NCBI GenBank assembly: GCA_019637995.1
Contig: JAHBUQ010000001.1
Location: forward strand, 496,001-560,000
DNA: 64,000 nucleotides
Reading direction: 5' to 3'
DNA from: Ignavibacteriota bacterium
GTDB taxonomy: Bacteria; Bacteroidota; Ignavibacteria; Kapaibacteriales; UBA2268
Shown: piece after piece, positions 35,866 to 44,637 of the stretch
Numbering within the stretch: the stretch's first letter is position 1
How the letters are laid out: each line of letters opens with the position of its first letter
The notes under the pieces: model-generated
Told to the model about the DNA's origin: nothing
The model's database searches: none
The model's input: the letters and a program-made list of their open reading frames with translations, nothing else
Translations under genes and position numbers: made by a program

Positions 35866-37113
35866 ATGATTACTTTACTAAGAAATATTTCTTCGCTTGT
35901 TACTGTAAATACAAATGGAAAAAATTATAAAATTGGTCAGGAATTAAATGACATCGGTGAAATCAAGAATGGTGCAATGCTTTTTTCTGATAAAATTTTG
36001 TGGTTGGGAGAAGATTCCGATGCTGATAATTATCTGATTTCGTTAAATATAAGACCTGATGAAATTATTGATATGACCGGTATGACAATTCTTCCGGGTT
36101 TTGTTGACAGCCATACACACATAGTATTTGCCGGGGACCGCTCAAGGGAGTTTGGCAGGCGGCTACAGGGAGTAACTTATAAGCAAATCGCTGAAGAAGG
36201 AGGTGGAATTCAGACTACAGTTAAGGCAACAAGAAATGCCGATATAGATAAGTTATATCAAAATGGCGAAAAATTGCTTATTTCAGCAATCAAACACGGA
36301 ACAACATCCTTTGAGATTAAAAGTGGTTACAGCCTTACAACTGAAGGAGAAATCAATCAGCTTAAAGCTATAAGAAAATTGAAAGAAAATTTTCATTGTG
36401 AAATAAAATCAACCTTCCTTGGTGCTCACGATTTTCCGATTGAATATCGTGAAAAAAAGCAGGCTTATATTGATTTGCTATGCCATGAAATGATTCCGAA
36501 AGTTGCTGAAATGCAGCTTGCTGACTATTGCGATGCTTTTGTTGATGATGGATATTATACTATTGAACAGGGCAGAGAAGTGCTACTTGCTGCTAAAAAT
36601 CATGGACTAAAAGTGCGGCTTCACGCTGATGAACTTGCCGATGTTTCTGCCGGAAAACTTGCTGCTGAAATGGGTTGCCTTTCAGCTGACCACTTGCTAT
36701 TTGTTTCTGATGAAAGTCTAGATGCTATGAAAGATGCAGGCACAGTTGCTTGCTTGCTTCCAGGAACAGCTTATTTCATCAGAATGCCTTATGCAGATGC
36801 AAGGAATATAATTGATAAAGGGTTAATTACAGCTATTGCGACAGATACAAATCCTGGTTCATCATTTACTGAGAATATGCAGATGATACTCTCCTTATCA
36901 GTTATAAACATGAAAATGAGTGCCGAAGAAGCAATTTCAGCGGCTACTATCAATGGTGCTTATTCCATTGAAATTGCAGACAGTAAAGGTAGTCTCGAAA
37001 TTGGAAAGGATGCTGATTTTGCAGTTTATGACTGTGGTAATTATGCTGATATTATGTACCATTTTGGTATAAATCAAGTTATTGAAACCCGGATAAAAGG
37101 GAAAAAGTTTTAA
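35866..37113 (+). CDS. hutI: Imidazolonepropionase
   Basis: I use the ATG at 35866 rather than the upstream TTG. The 415-aa product belongs to the amidohydrolase superfamily: the metal-binding DSHTHIVFAGDR motif, then REFGRRLQGVTYKQIAEEGGGIQTTV, typical of HutI. Further metal ligands lie in HADELAD, ADHLLF and a terminal DTNPGSS loop. It hydrolyses 4-imidazolone-5-propanoate to N-formimidoyl-L-glutamate in histidine breakdown. HutH, HutU and the formiminoglutamate step are not nearby, so the pathway is either encoded elsewhere or incomplete. Length and motifs are normal. Confidence 0.95.
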   Translation: MITLLRNISSLVTVNTNGKNYKIGQELNDIGEIKNGAMLFSDKILWLGEDSDADNYLISLNIRPDEIIDMTGMTILPGFVDSHTHIVFAGDRSREFGRRLQGVTYKQIAEEGGGIQTTVKATRNADIDKLYQNGEKLLISAIKHGTTSFEIKSGYSLTTEGEINQLKAIRKLKENFHCEIKSTFLGAHDFPIEYREKKQAYIDLLCHEMIPKVAEMQLADYCDAFVDDGYYTIEQGREVLLAAKNHGLKVRLHADELADVSAGKLAAEMGCLSADHLLFVSDESLDAMKDAGTVACLLPGTAYFIRMPYADARNIIDKGLITAIATDTNPGSSFTENMQMILSLSVINMKMSAEEAISAATINGAYSIEIADSKGSLEIGKDADFAVYDCGNYADIMYHFGINQVIETRIKGKKF

Positions 37114-37142
37114 ATACATAATATATTTACATGGAGTAGAAA

Positions 37143-37499
37143 ATGGCTTTTGAATTAACAGGAAGACTGATTGAAAAATATGATGCTCAGCAAATGAATG
37201 AGAACTTCAGAAAAAGGGATTTTGTGATTGAGGTAATTACAAATTACAGTGGAAATCAGTTCAGCGATTTTATTAAATTTCAGTTAACACAGGATAGATG
37301 TAACTTGTTGGATTTATTTAAGATTAATGATTATATCAGGGTAAATTTCAATATCAAAGGCAGAAAATGGGAAAAAGAAGGAAATATCAACTATTTCAAC
37401 ACTATGGATGCATGGAGAATCGAAAAAGTTGACGATTATGATTTGAGACCTTTTGATGATAATTTGGTTGTACCTGAAAGTAATGACGTACCGTTCTAG
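37143..37499 (+). CDS. DUF3127 protein
   Basis: The 118-aa product matches the DUF3127 pattern (MAFELTGRLIEKYDAQQMNENFRKRDFVIEV, YSGNQFSDFIKFQLTQDRCNLLD, INDYIRVNFNIKGRKWE, MDAWRIEKV). This is a small OB-fold-like family of Bacteroidota with suggested single-stranded DNA binding; that role is inferred from fold resemblance. The C-terminal tail is acidic and ends in DVPF, resembling the acidic Phe-ended tail of SSB proteins, which hints at recruitment of partners. A GGAG ribosome site lies 8 bases before the ATG. Confidence 0.85.
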   Translation: MAFELTGRLIEKYDAQQMNENFRKRDFVIEVITNYSGNQFSDFIKFQLTQDRCNLLDLFKINDYIRVNFNIKGRKWEKEGNINYFNTMDAWRIEKVDDYDLRPFDDNLVVPESNDVPF

Positions 37500-37941
37500 A
37501 AGTATCTATCTTTAAATATATTTATAAATTACAGCCTTGATTATCTTTTAAGAAATCTACAATCTTCAGGCTCGATGATTTAACTTTTTGGGGCGAACTT
37601 GTATGTTCGCCCTTATATATTTTACATAACCACTAAATTATTTGACTGTTTGTTAAATTGAATATTATCCTTCTTCCAATATATGAAAATATTAATCTAA
37701 ATTTTATATTGATTAATTCAAAAAAAATATTTCAAAGAACTACAGTCCGACAATATGACGCATCTCAGATGTCATAGTGGCATACCGCTGGCATGACTTT
37801 CAGATATTATGTCTTACTTGAATGACAATATTGATTACATTAACTGACAAATTATCACAAACTTAGCATTGGCACACTTTTCGTAATATCAAATTCGAAT
37901 TAATTTTCAAAAATTTTATAATTATCTAAGGAGTTTTAAAA
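37500..37941. other. Structured intergenic region before the small heat-shock genes
   Basis: The 442-base gap has no reading frame I can support. It contains a GC-richer hairpin at 37591-37612 and an imperfect palindromic cluster at about 37755-37800 (ATGAC-GC-ATCT with AGAT-GTCAT, and GTCAT ... ATGAC), unlike the surrounding AT-rich DNA. There is no CIRCE element. Confidence 0.5.
37591..37612 (+). terminator. Hairpin after the DUF3127 gene
   Basis: GGGCGAAC and GTTCGCCC form a perfect 8-bp GC-rich stem with a 6-base loop. The tail is TTATATATTTT rather than a clean T run and the hairpin lies 90 bases after the stop, so it may instead be a dispersed repeat-type hairpin. Confidence 0.45.
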
Positions 37942-38376
37942 ATGGGATACTACAGATTTGATCCGGCTAATGGTCTTGAAAGTGTTATCAGACAAATAAA
38001 GCATGCTGCTGATGAAATTAACAAAGGAGTTAATATCGAAACTTCTGCTTTCAAGCCAAGAATTGATATTACAGAGACAAACGGAGAATTTTCAATATAT
38101 GTTGAACTTCCGGGGGTTGATAAATCGCAAGTCAATATTTCGGTTAATGATGACAAGGTACTGAATATCAAAGGTACAAAATCCAGGGAAAATTTTGAAG
38201 GCAGAACAAATCATATGAACGAAAGAAAATTCGGTGAATTTACACGTTCACTTCAGCTTCCTGAAGATGCAGATATTGAAAAAATTGCAGCTAAATACTT
38301 AAATGGCATTCTTGAACTTTCGATTCCAAAGAAAGAACCAGAACAGCCAAAAGTAATTGAGGTCAAAATAAGTTAA
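37942..38376 (+). CDS. Small heat-shock protein (Hsp20 family), copy 1
   Basis: The 144-aa product has an N-terminal arm and an alpha-crystallin domain (about 40-130): PRIDITETNGEFSIYVELPGVDKSQVNISVNDDKVLNIKGTKSRE, then GEFTRSLQLPEDADIEKIAAKYLNGILELSIPK. The family signature A-x-x-x-N-G-[IV]-L is present (AKYLNGILEL). Such proteins hold unfolding proteins as ATP-independent chaperones in the cytoplasm. AAGGAG lies 9 bases before the ATG. First of three tandem copies with 41- and 116-base gaps. Confidence 0.93.
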   Translation: MGYYRFDPANGLESVIRQIKHAADEINKGVNIETSAFKPRIDITETNGEFSIYVELPGVDKSQVNISVNDDKVLNIKGTKSRENFEGRTNHMNERKFGEFTRSLQLPEDADIEKIAAKYLNGILELSIPKKEPEQPKVIEVKIS

Positions 38377-38417
38377 TTTTTTAAATTAAATTATAAAATT
38401 AAGAGGAGGTTATAAAA

Positions 38418-38867
38418 ATGACTTTAGCAAAGTATGATCCGTATCGCGGTTATGGCAACTTAACCCGAAGAATGAAAAGCTTAATTAATACATTCGACCC
38501 GCAGATATCTTTTGAAACCGGTGGTTTTCTACCGAGAGTTGATATCTCGGAATCAGAGAAACAATTATATATTCAGGCGGAAATGCCGGGACTCTGCAAA
38601 GAGGACTTTAAATTAACCGTCAGCGATGATAAAGTCTTGATTCTCAAAGGCACAAAGAAACGTGAATCTGAAGAAAGTAATGATGAAAATGGTTTATCCT
38701 ACCACCGAATTGAACGTTCTTCAGGTGAATTCACAAGAAGTTTTGCATTACCTGATTATGTGGATGGAAGTAGCATAAATGCAAAGTTTGAGAATGGAGT
38801 TCTAACTATCTCATTTAATAAAATTGTACCCGCTCAGCCAAAAGAAATCGAGATTTCAGTATCGTAA
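38418..38867 (+). CDS. Small heat-shock protein (Hsp20 family), copy 2
   Basis: The 149-aa product has the alpha-crystallin domain (PRVDISESEKQLYIQAEMPGLCKEDFKLTVSDDKVLILKGTKKRE ... GEFTRSFALPDYVDGSSINAKFENGVLTISF). The AKFENGVLTI motif is intact. It is about as distant from copies 1 and 3 as they are from each other, so the duplication is old. AGGAGG lies 9 bases before the ATG. It is followed by a perfect 12-bp hairpin. Confidence 0.93.
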   Translation: MTLAKYDPYRGYGNLTRRMKSLINTFDPQISFETGGFLPRVDISESEKQLYIQAEMPGLCKEDFKLTVSDDKVLILKGTKKRESEESNDENGLSYHRIERSSGEFTRSFALPDYVDGSSINAKFENGVLTISFNKIVPAQPKEIEISVS

Positions 38868-38897
38868 TATTTGGGGAATGATTAGTTCCCCAAATAT
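38867..38897 (+). terminator. Hairpin between heat-shock gene copies 2 and 3
   Basis: ATATTTGGGGAA (38867-38878) and TTCCCCAAATAT (38886-38897) form a perfect 12-bp stem with a 7-base loop, overlapping the last base of the copy-2 stop codon. No T run follows on the plus strand, so it may stabilise or process the mRNA rather than end it. Confidence 0.5.
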
Positions 38898-38983
38898 ATT
38901 AAGCGTAATAAAGTTTTATAAAACGTAATTAAACTTAAATCAAATAAATTAATTAAATAATTGTAAATATAAGGAGATATATT

Positions 38984-39454
38984 ATGTCTTACTATCGTTT
39001 TGACCCATTCAGAGGAATGGAACAGGTAATAAAGAAATTTCAGCAAATGTCTGAAGAAATTGAAAAAGGAATCACTGTCGAATATGGCAGTTTCTCACCC
39101 AGAATTGATATAAGCGAAGATGAGAAAAACCTTTATCTTGTTGCAGAATTGCCCGGCATCAGCAAAGAGGATGTAAAAGTATCAATTAATGAAGATAATT
39201 ATATCTTTATAAAAGGTATTAAAAAAAGACCTTTTGATACTAAATATGAAGCAGAAAATGGCGAAGTCCAAAAGGAAGAGAGAACGTATATCAAAGCAGA
39301 ACGCTCTTATGGTGATTTCTCACGTAGCTTCATTCTACCTGATAACATTAATAAAGAAAGTATTTCTGCTCAATATGATAATGGTTTGCTTAAAGTCACA
39401 CTTGAAAAAATTGAGCCTGCAAAACCAAAGGAAGTTGAAATCAGTATATCATAA
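38984..39454 (+). CDS. Small heat-shock protein (Hsp20 family), copy 3
   Basis: The 156-aa product has an alpha-crystallin domain (about 40-150) with PRIDISEDEKNLYLVAELPGISKEDVKVSINEDNYIFIKGIKKRP, an acidic/basic insertion, then GDFSRSFILPDNINKESISAQYDNGLLKVTLEK. AQYDNGLLKV fits the family signature. It starts MSYYRFDPFRGMEQVIKKF, similar to copy 1 (MGYYRFDPANGLESVIRQI), so copies 1 and 3 share an N-terminal arm type while copy 2 differs. AAGGAG lies just before the ATG. Confidence 0.93.
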   Translation: MSYYRFDPFRGMEQVIKKFQQMSEEIEKGITVEYGSFSPRIDISEDEKNLYLVAELPGISKEDVKVSINEDNYIFIKGIKKRPFDTKYEAENGEVQKEERTYIKAERSYGDFSRSFILPDNINKESISAQYDNGLLKVTLEKIEPAKPKEVEISIS

Positions 39455-39478
39455 TCATTTATGATATTTTTTAGAAGA

Positions 39479-39511
39479 AGAGGTTGCCCGATCGGGTTAC
39501 CTCTTTTTTTT
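39479..39511 (+). terminator. Intrinsic terminator of the heat-shock gene cluster
   Basis: A 13-pair stem with one T-T mismatch (39479-39491 with 39492-39504, GATC turn) is followed by a T run to 39511, about 25 bases after the third stop. Confidence 0.88.
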
Positions 39512-39598
39512 GTTAAATTGATTGTATTGATTGTTAGATTTTATATGTCTTAATATTTTATATTATAAAGAAACATTAATTATACAATCATTTTTTCG

Positions 39599-39606
39599 TA
39601 TTTTTG
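39599..39606 (+). promoter_or_regulatory. Possible -7 element for trmB
   Basis: TATTTTTG fits TAnnTTTG but lies 57 bases before the start codon, and no -33 element is visible. Weak. Confidence 0.28.
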
Positions 39607-39662
39607 TATTTATGCATATTTGACTTTTCAAATAATAATTTACATTTTTTTTAGGTTAGTGA

Positions 39663-40343
39663 ATGATTCCTGTTGATTACAAAAAATATCCATTTATAGC
39701 AAAGATTCGTCATCATGTTTCATCTAATAATTATTTGCCGATATCAGATTTGAGTATAATGCCTGAAAATTATCCGGAGCCTGTTGAAAAATTAAATTGG
39801 AATAATGTATTTATAAATGGCAAAAAGCCGAATGTTTTGGATATTGGCTGTGGAAAGGGCGTATTTCTAATATCTTATGCTTTGGAAAATTCTAACGAAA
39901 ATGTTCTTGGGTTGGAAATCCGCTCTGAAGCTGTAGAGTGGATAAATATGGTCGTAAGTGGTGAACAAATCCCTAATTGTAAAGCATTACATTACACAGT
40001 AGCCAATGGTTTGCCGTTTATTGAAGATGAAACAATAGAGAGTATATTTTATTTATTTCCTGACCCTTGGCCCAAAAGAAGACATTATCGCAGGCGAGCT
40101 TTTACTGAAAGTTTTCTTCGGGAATGTTATAGGGTGCTCATTCCGAACGGGAATTTATTTCTTGCGACAGATGTAGATTATGTACATGAATATCAGACAA
40201 AAGTATTAAATAAATTCGCTAAATTTAGTTTAGTTGAATTATCAGATAGAAGTGGCTGGAATCTTCCTTCTACTAATAAAGAAAACTTCTGCTTAAGAAA
40301 GAATATACCAGTTTTTAGATTAATTTGCAGTAAAATATCATGA
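39663..40343 (+). CDS. trmB: tRNA (guanine-N7-)-methyltransferase
   Basis: The 226-aa product has SAM motif VLDIGCGKGVFLI (about 58-70) and the TrmB signature YLFPDPWPKRRHYRRRAF with the PDPW catalytic/tRNA contact block. The end FATDVDYV...-type strand (LFLATDVDYVHEYQ) is typical. It makes m7G46 in tRNAs, in the cytoplasm. The stop overlaps the start of the mscS-type gene by 4 bases (ATGA), so the two are coupled despite unrelated functions. Confidence 0.95.
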   Translation: MIPVDYKKYPFIAKIRHHVSSNNYLPISDLSIMPENYPEPVEKLNWNNVFINGKKPNVLDIGCGKGVFLISYALENSNENVLGLEIRSEAVEWINMVVSGEQIPNCKALHYTVANGLPFIEDETIESIFYLFPDPWPKRRHYRRRAFTESFLRECYRVLIPNGNLFLATDVDYVHEYQTKVLNKFAKFSLVELSDRSGWNLPSTNKENFCLRKNIPVFRLICSKIS

Positions 40344-41269
40344 ACGAAACAATTCAATCTATGGACCTGATTGTCAAATTACTAGAGTCTCAGTTTATTC
40401 CAAAGATTTTAATTTCATTAGTTATTATTCTTGTGCTTCTTTTTATCAGATGGTTAGTTCTAAGGGCTATCAACACATATTTTCATGATGTCAGAATACG
40501 CTATACCTGGCGTAAATGGACGACTCATATTGGCTTCTTACTAAGTGCCATTCTCATAATCAGTGTATGGTTTAAGGAATTCAGTTCAGTTTTAACATTT
40601 TTAGGTTTATTATCGGCAGGTATAGCAATTGCTCTGCGTGAGCCTGTTGTTAACTTCTTCGGTTGGGTATTTCTTCTGTGGCGAAAACCATTCAGCGTTG
40701 GCGACAGGATAAAAATTGGTGATGACACCGGAGATGTTATTGATATAAGAATATTTCAATTTTCATTAATGGAAGTAGGAGCTTGGGTTGGTAGTGACCA
40801 ATACACAGGTCGCGTAATTGATGTTCCTAATGGAAAAGTATTCTCATATCCTCAGTATAATTTTTCCAAACAATTTCCACTTATTTGGAATGAACTTTCT
40901 TTCCGCGTTACTTTTGACAGTAATATAGAGAAAGCAAAACAATTGATTTTCGATTCTATTAGCCAGTCGGATATTGATGTAAGTACCGATGACACAGATA
41001 AATTGAAAGATGTGATTGAAAACTTTGTTACTTACAATGTTTCAACTGAACCTGCTGTTTATTACAAAGTTGTTGAGAATGGTATACAGTTTACTTTCAG
41101 ATATTTATGCAGATTCAATCGGAGAAGACTAACTGAACAAATGATATGGGAAAAGCTAATTGATAAAATATTTAAGGATGATAAAGTGAAATTTGCATAT
41201 CCTACACAGAAATTTATTGGTGGGATAGATAGTCAAAATTCAAGTAATGACAATTATAATATAGTTTAA
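40340..41269 (+). CDS. MscS-family mechanosensitive channel
   Basis: The 309-aa product has three N-terminal membrane helices (about 20-40, 62-80 and 82-115). The pore-helix type end AGIAIALREPVVNFFGWVFLLWRKPFSVGDRIKIGD and the beta domain FVT...VPNGKVFSYPQYNFSKQF match the MscS family. The third helix is Gly/Ala-rich as in the pore. It is expected to be an inner-membrane channel opened by membrane tension. A soluble C-terminal domain of about 130 residues follows; the length is close to MscS of Escherichia coli. Confidence 0.92.
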   Translation: MNETIQSMDLIVKLLESQFIPKILISLVIILVLLFIRWLVLRAINTYFHDVRIRYTWRKWTTHIGFLLSAILIISVWFKEFSSVLTFLGLLSAGIAIALREPVVNFFGWVFLLWRKPFSVGDRIKIGDDTGDVIDIRIFQFSLMEVGAWVGSDQYTGRVIDVPNGKVFSYPQYNFSKQFPLIWNELSFRVTFDSNIEKAKQLIFDSISQSDIDVSTDDTDKLKDVIENFVTYNVSTEPAVYYKVVENGIQFTFRYLCRFNRRRLTEQMIWEKLIDKIFKDDKVKFAYPTQKFIGGIDSQNSSNDNYNIV

Positions 41270-41394
41270 TATTAAACGTGAATTTATATGAGAACAATTT
41301 AAAAACTCATCTTTTGATGTTAATGATGTACAAATTGATGTTTATAAATATTGAAATTGTAAATAAATTTTGAAAAAAATACTCAGGAAAAATA

Positions 41395-42747
41395 ATGCCG
41401 TTTATCAGGTCAATTTCAGGTTTACGAGCAACACTTGGTGATGGACTAAAGCCTTGTTTATTAGCTCAGTATGCTTATGCTTTTGCTGAAACAATTCCGA
41501 TTAAGAAAGTAGTAATTGGCAGAGATGGCAGACCATCAGGCAAATGGATTGAAAGCGTTATAACAGGTGCATTAGTCGCTGCAGGCTGCCAGGTCAGACA
41601 AATTGGTATGGCTCCTACCCCTACTGTACAGCTTGAAGTTGAGCATTCAAATGCCGGAGGTGGTATTGCTATAACAGCATCACATAATCCCGGTATTTGG
41701 AACGGTTTGAAATTTATCAATTCTCAAGGTATTTTTTTAGATGCTGAAGAAAATTATAAATTATGGAAAATTGTTGATCAGCAAACCGAAATAACTTCAA
41801 ATGAAAGTTTAGAATTTTATGATATTCTTCACGATAAGAATGCTCAAAAAAGACATATTAAAATAATTGCCGACCTTGACTTCATCAAAAAAAATATAAG
41901 AATTATCAGGAACCGAAAACTTAAAGTTGTTGTGGATGCTGTAAATGCATCAGGCTCCTATATTGTTCCGGAACTCCTTCGAGAATTTGGATGTGAAGTC
42001 ATAGACCTGAATTGTGACGGCTCTGGAATTTTTCCTCACACTCCAGAGCCGCTTCCAGAGAATCTTCTTGATTTAGCCAATACTGTAAGGGCAGTAAAAG
42101 CTGATTTGGGTCTTGCTGTTGACCCTGATGCAGATAGATTAGTTCTTATTGATGAAAATGGGAATCCTATTGGTGAGGAGAAAACTATCGCCCTATGCGT
42201 TGAATCATTGCTTAGAACAAGCGATAAAAGAGGTAATATTGTTATAAATCTTTCAACTTCTTCAATGACTGAAATAATTTCCTCAAAATATGGATGTAAA
42301 ACTTTGCGAAGTCCGGTTGGTGAGATTAATGTTGTAAAATTAATGAAAGAAAGCATTGCCATTATAGGTGGTGAAGGTAGCGGAGGTGTAATTCTGCCTG
42401 AATGTCACTATGGTCGTGATTCGATGGTTGGAATTGCACTGGTACTCAATCTCTTAGCTGAGTCTAAGAAAACTTTGTCCGAATTATCAAGTGAGCTACC
42501 GAATTTGATAATGGTTAAGAAGAAAAAGGATTTTACAGGCAGCTTAGATGAGTTATTCAATAAACTTCAAAGCAAGTATTCCGGCTTTGAGATAACTATG
42601 AATGATGGAATTCGTATTGATTTCGATAATAAATGGGTACAACTCAGAGCATCAAATACAGAGCCTATTGTAAGGGTTATAGCTGAAGCTGAAAATCAGT
42701 CAGATGCACAAGTTCTTGCTGATGAAATAATGGATTTAGTTAATTGA
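41395..42747 (+). CDS. Phosphohexomutase (phosphoglucosamine / phosphomannomutase type)
   Basis: The 450-aa product has the four domains of alpha-D-phosphohexomutases: phosphoserine loop AITASHNPGIWNGLK, metal-binding loop VDPDADRLV, sugar-recognition GEGSGGVI and phosphate-binding RASNTEPIVRVIAEA. The sequence resembles archaeal-type GlmM and related PMM/PGM of Bacteroidota. Substrate specificity among glucosamine-, glucose- and mannose-phosphate cannot be fixed from these motifs, so I give no symbol. It precedes the GT2-TPR gene by 25 bases. Confidence 0.93.
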   Translation: MPFIRSISGLRATLGDGLKPCLLAQYAYAFAETIPIKKVVIGRDGRPSGKWIESVITGALVAAGCQVRQIGMAPTPTVQLEVEHSNAGGGIAITASHNPGIWNGLKFINSQGIFLDAEENYKLWKIVDQQTEITSNESLEFYDILHDKNAQKRHIKIIADLDFIKKNIRIIRNRKLKVVVDAVNASGSYIVPELLREFGCEVIDLNCDGSGIFPHTPEPLPENLLDLANTVRAVKADLGLAVDPDADRLVLIDENGNPIGEEKTIALCVESLLRTSDKRGNIVINLSTSSMTEIISSKYGCKTLRSPVGEINVVKLMKESIAIIGGEGSGGVILPECHYGRDSMVGIALVLNLLAESKKTLSELSSELPNLIMVKKKKDFTGSLDELFNKLQSKYSGFEITMNDGIRIDFDNKWVQLRASNTEPIVRVIAEAENQSDAQVLADEIMDLVN

Positions 42748-42772
42748 GAATAATAGTATTGGAAATTAGTAA

Positions 42773-43744
42773 ATGAATAATCGGGTAACTATAGGACTTT
42801 TAATGTTGACCAAAAACAGTCGTTCAACTGTTCAGGCGGCACTGAATTCGGCATCTCCTTATATGAGTCAAATGGTGGTTGTCGATACCGGTTCCGAAGA
42901 TGACACTGTTCAAATAGCAATCAGAAGTGGTGCAGAAGTTTATTTCTTTAACTGGATTGACGATTTTTCAGCAGCTAGAAATTTTGCACTAAAGCATATT
43001 CATACGGATTGGGTTCTGATGCTTGATTCCGATGAGGTTTTAAGTTTTTTTGATATTGAAATTTTCTATCAGTTAATTGATAAAATAAATATTGGCGGAA
43101 TAAACATTTTAATTGACAATATGCTTGAAAGGGAAGGAAATTTTACCACATCAAGTCATCGCTATACAAGATTATTTAAACGTGACGACAGTTTTTTCTT
43201 CACAGGTAAAATTCACGAGCAAATCAGAAACAGTATTGAAGCAGGCGGATTTGAAATTATTGAGTCAGATTTCAAAATATTACACATGGGTTATCAAAAT
43301 TTCGATAAACAAAAAAACGAAAGAAACACCAGATTACTACAGATTGACAGCAGTGAAAACCCAGAAGATGACTGGCTCAAATTACACTTGGCTGAAACTC
43401 ATTTTACTGCAGGAAGAATTATTGAAGCAGAAGGCTTACTCAATGAAATTTTGTATTCAAAAATGCTTTCAGTGAAACAAAAAGAACTCGCTAAATTAAG
43501 ACTTGCTCAGATTTCTTTAGGAAATGATAACTATCAGGAATCAATTAATTTGACTGAATTTTCAAGTGATGATTTTCAAAATGAAGCACTGAGACTATAT
43601 GTCAGGGGTACTTCTTTTCTATTTATGAAAAAATATGAAGAATCAATTCATTTATTAGAAAAATGTCTGGCGGTTGATTCGCCATCATTAGTGCAATCGG
43701 ATGTAAGAAGAGTACTTGAATTAGCAAAAAAACTTTTTAATTAA
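42773..43744 (+). CDS. Glycosyltransferase family 2 with TPR-like tail
   Basis: The 323-aa product has a GT-A domain in residues 1-210 (MLTKNSRSTVQAALNSA, VVDTGSEDDTVQIA, WVLMLDSDEVLS with the DSD metal/nucleotide-binding motif, KIHEQI) and then about 110 residues of helical TPR-like repeats (LAETHFTAGRIIEAEGLLNEIL, LYVRGTSFLFMKKYEESIHLLEKCLAVD). This GT2-TPR type is widespread; acceptors are unknown. It shares architecture with the 59225 protein. The stop sits in an AT-rich hairpin. Confidence 0.88.
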   Translation: MNNRVTIGLLMLTKNSRSTVQAALNSASPYMSQMVVVDTGSEDDTVQIAIRSGAEVYFFNWIDDFSAARNFALKHIHTDWVLMLDSDEVLSFFDIEIFYQLIDKINIGGINILIDNMLEREGNFTTSSHRYTRLFKRDDSFFFTGKIHEQIRNSIEAGGFEIIESDFKILHMGYQNFDKQKNERNTRLLQIDSSENPEDDWLKLHLAETHFTAGRIIEAEGLLNEILYSKMLSVKQKELAKLRLAQISLGNDNYQESINLTEFSSDDFQNEALRLYVRGTSFLFMKKYEESIHLLEKCLAVDSPSLVQSDVRRVLELAKKLFN

Positions 43745-43770
43745 ATTTACTACATGATAAATTTAATTAA
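43737..43770 (+). terminator. AT-rich hairpin over the GT2-TPR stop codon
   Basis: A 13-bp perfect AT-only stem (43737-43749 with 43758-43770) with an 8-base loop covers the stop. There is no T tract after it, so terminator function is doubtful. Confidence 0.35.
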
Positions 43771-43818
43771 TTCAGTGTTACACTTTTATTAGTAATTTTA
43801 ATTTAACACAGCAATATA

Positions 43819-44637
43819 ATGACAGAATCTCAAATCGAAAAATATTTGGTAAAACCTGGAACAAGCATAAATCTGCATAAGATTGACGCTTCCGAGTATA
43901 AAACATACAAAGGCAATAAAGAAACTGCCTTTGAAGAAGTCCGACAAATGAATATGAAGCTGGATGAACTTCAAAAGATTCAAAATGGCGAAAAAAAACA
44001 TAAGGTTTTGATTGTTTTTCAAGGAATGGATGCAAGCGGTAAAGATGGTGCCATCAGAAATGTTTTTCACAGTGTAAATCCGAGTGGTGTTTATGTTGCG
44101 CACTTCGGAGCTCCATCGAGAAAAGAGCTGAGTCATGACTTCCTTTGGAGAATACATCAGGCTGCTCCTGCAAATGGCGAAATGGTGATTTTCAATAGGA
44201 GTCATTATGAAGATGTTCTGATAGTTCGTGTTCAGAATCTCAAACCAAAAGAAGTATGGCAAAGACGATTTCATCATATTGTAAATTTTGAACGGCTCTT
44301 ATATGACGAAGGGACTAAAATTTATAAATTTTACCTCCATATCAGCAATGAAGAACAAAGACGAAGACTTCAGTCAAGAGTGGATAATCCGGACAAACAT
44401 TGGAAAATCGAACCAAACGACTTTAAAGACAGAGAATTATGGAATGATTATATTGATGCATATAATGATGTGTTAAATAGAACAAGTCGCAAATGGGCGC
44501 CATGGTATATTATACCGGCTAATAAAAAGTGGTATCGGGATTTGATTATTTCAAATATTTTAGTCAAGGAATTATCCCAGCTTAAGATGAAATATCCAAA
44601 ACCTAAGATTGATTATTCTGGAATAGTTGTCAAATAA
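43819..44637 (+). CDS. ppk2: Polyphosphate kinase 2 family protein
   Basis: The 272-aa product has the PPK2 Walker A site in FQGMDASGKDGAIRNV (residues 67-82), the lid motif FNRSHYEDVLIVRV, and Walker B-like region EGTKIYKFYLHIS followed by RLQSRVDNPDKHWK. It uses polyphosphate to phosphorylate nucleoside mono- or diphosphates; the class (AMP or ADP) is not clear, although HFGAPSRKELSHDFLWR is common in class I-type sequences. Cytoplasmic. It overlaps the convergent DUF4286 gene by 8 bases. Confidence 0.93.
   Translation: MTESQIEKYLVKPGTSINLHKIDASEYKTYKGNKETAFEEVRQMNMKLDELQKIQNGEKKHKVLIVFQGMDASGKDGAIRNVFHSVNPSGVYVAHFGAPSRKELSHDFLWRIHQAAPANGEMVIFNRSHYEDVLIVRVQNLKPKEVWQRRFHHIVNFERLLYDEGTKIYKFYLHISNEEQRRRLQSRVDNPDKHWKIEPNDFKDRELWNDYIDAYNDVLNRTSRKWAPWYIIPANKKWYRDLIISNILVKELSQLKMKYPKPKIDYSGIVVK

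Noticed and set aside
37860..37941. CIRCE operator before the heat-shock genes
   Set aside because: A fragment CTTAGCATTGGC looks faintly similar, but there is no matching inverted half at the required spacing.
43798..44277. 159-aa minus-strand reading frame opposite the PPK2 gene
   Set aside because: It is a shadow of the strongly supported PPK2 gene, with Phe/Cys-rich composition typical of antisense frames.
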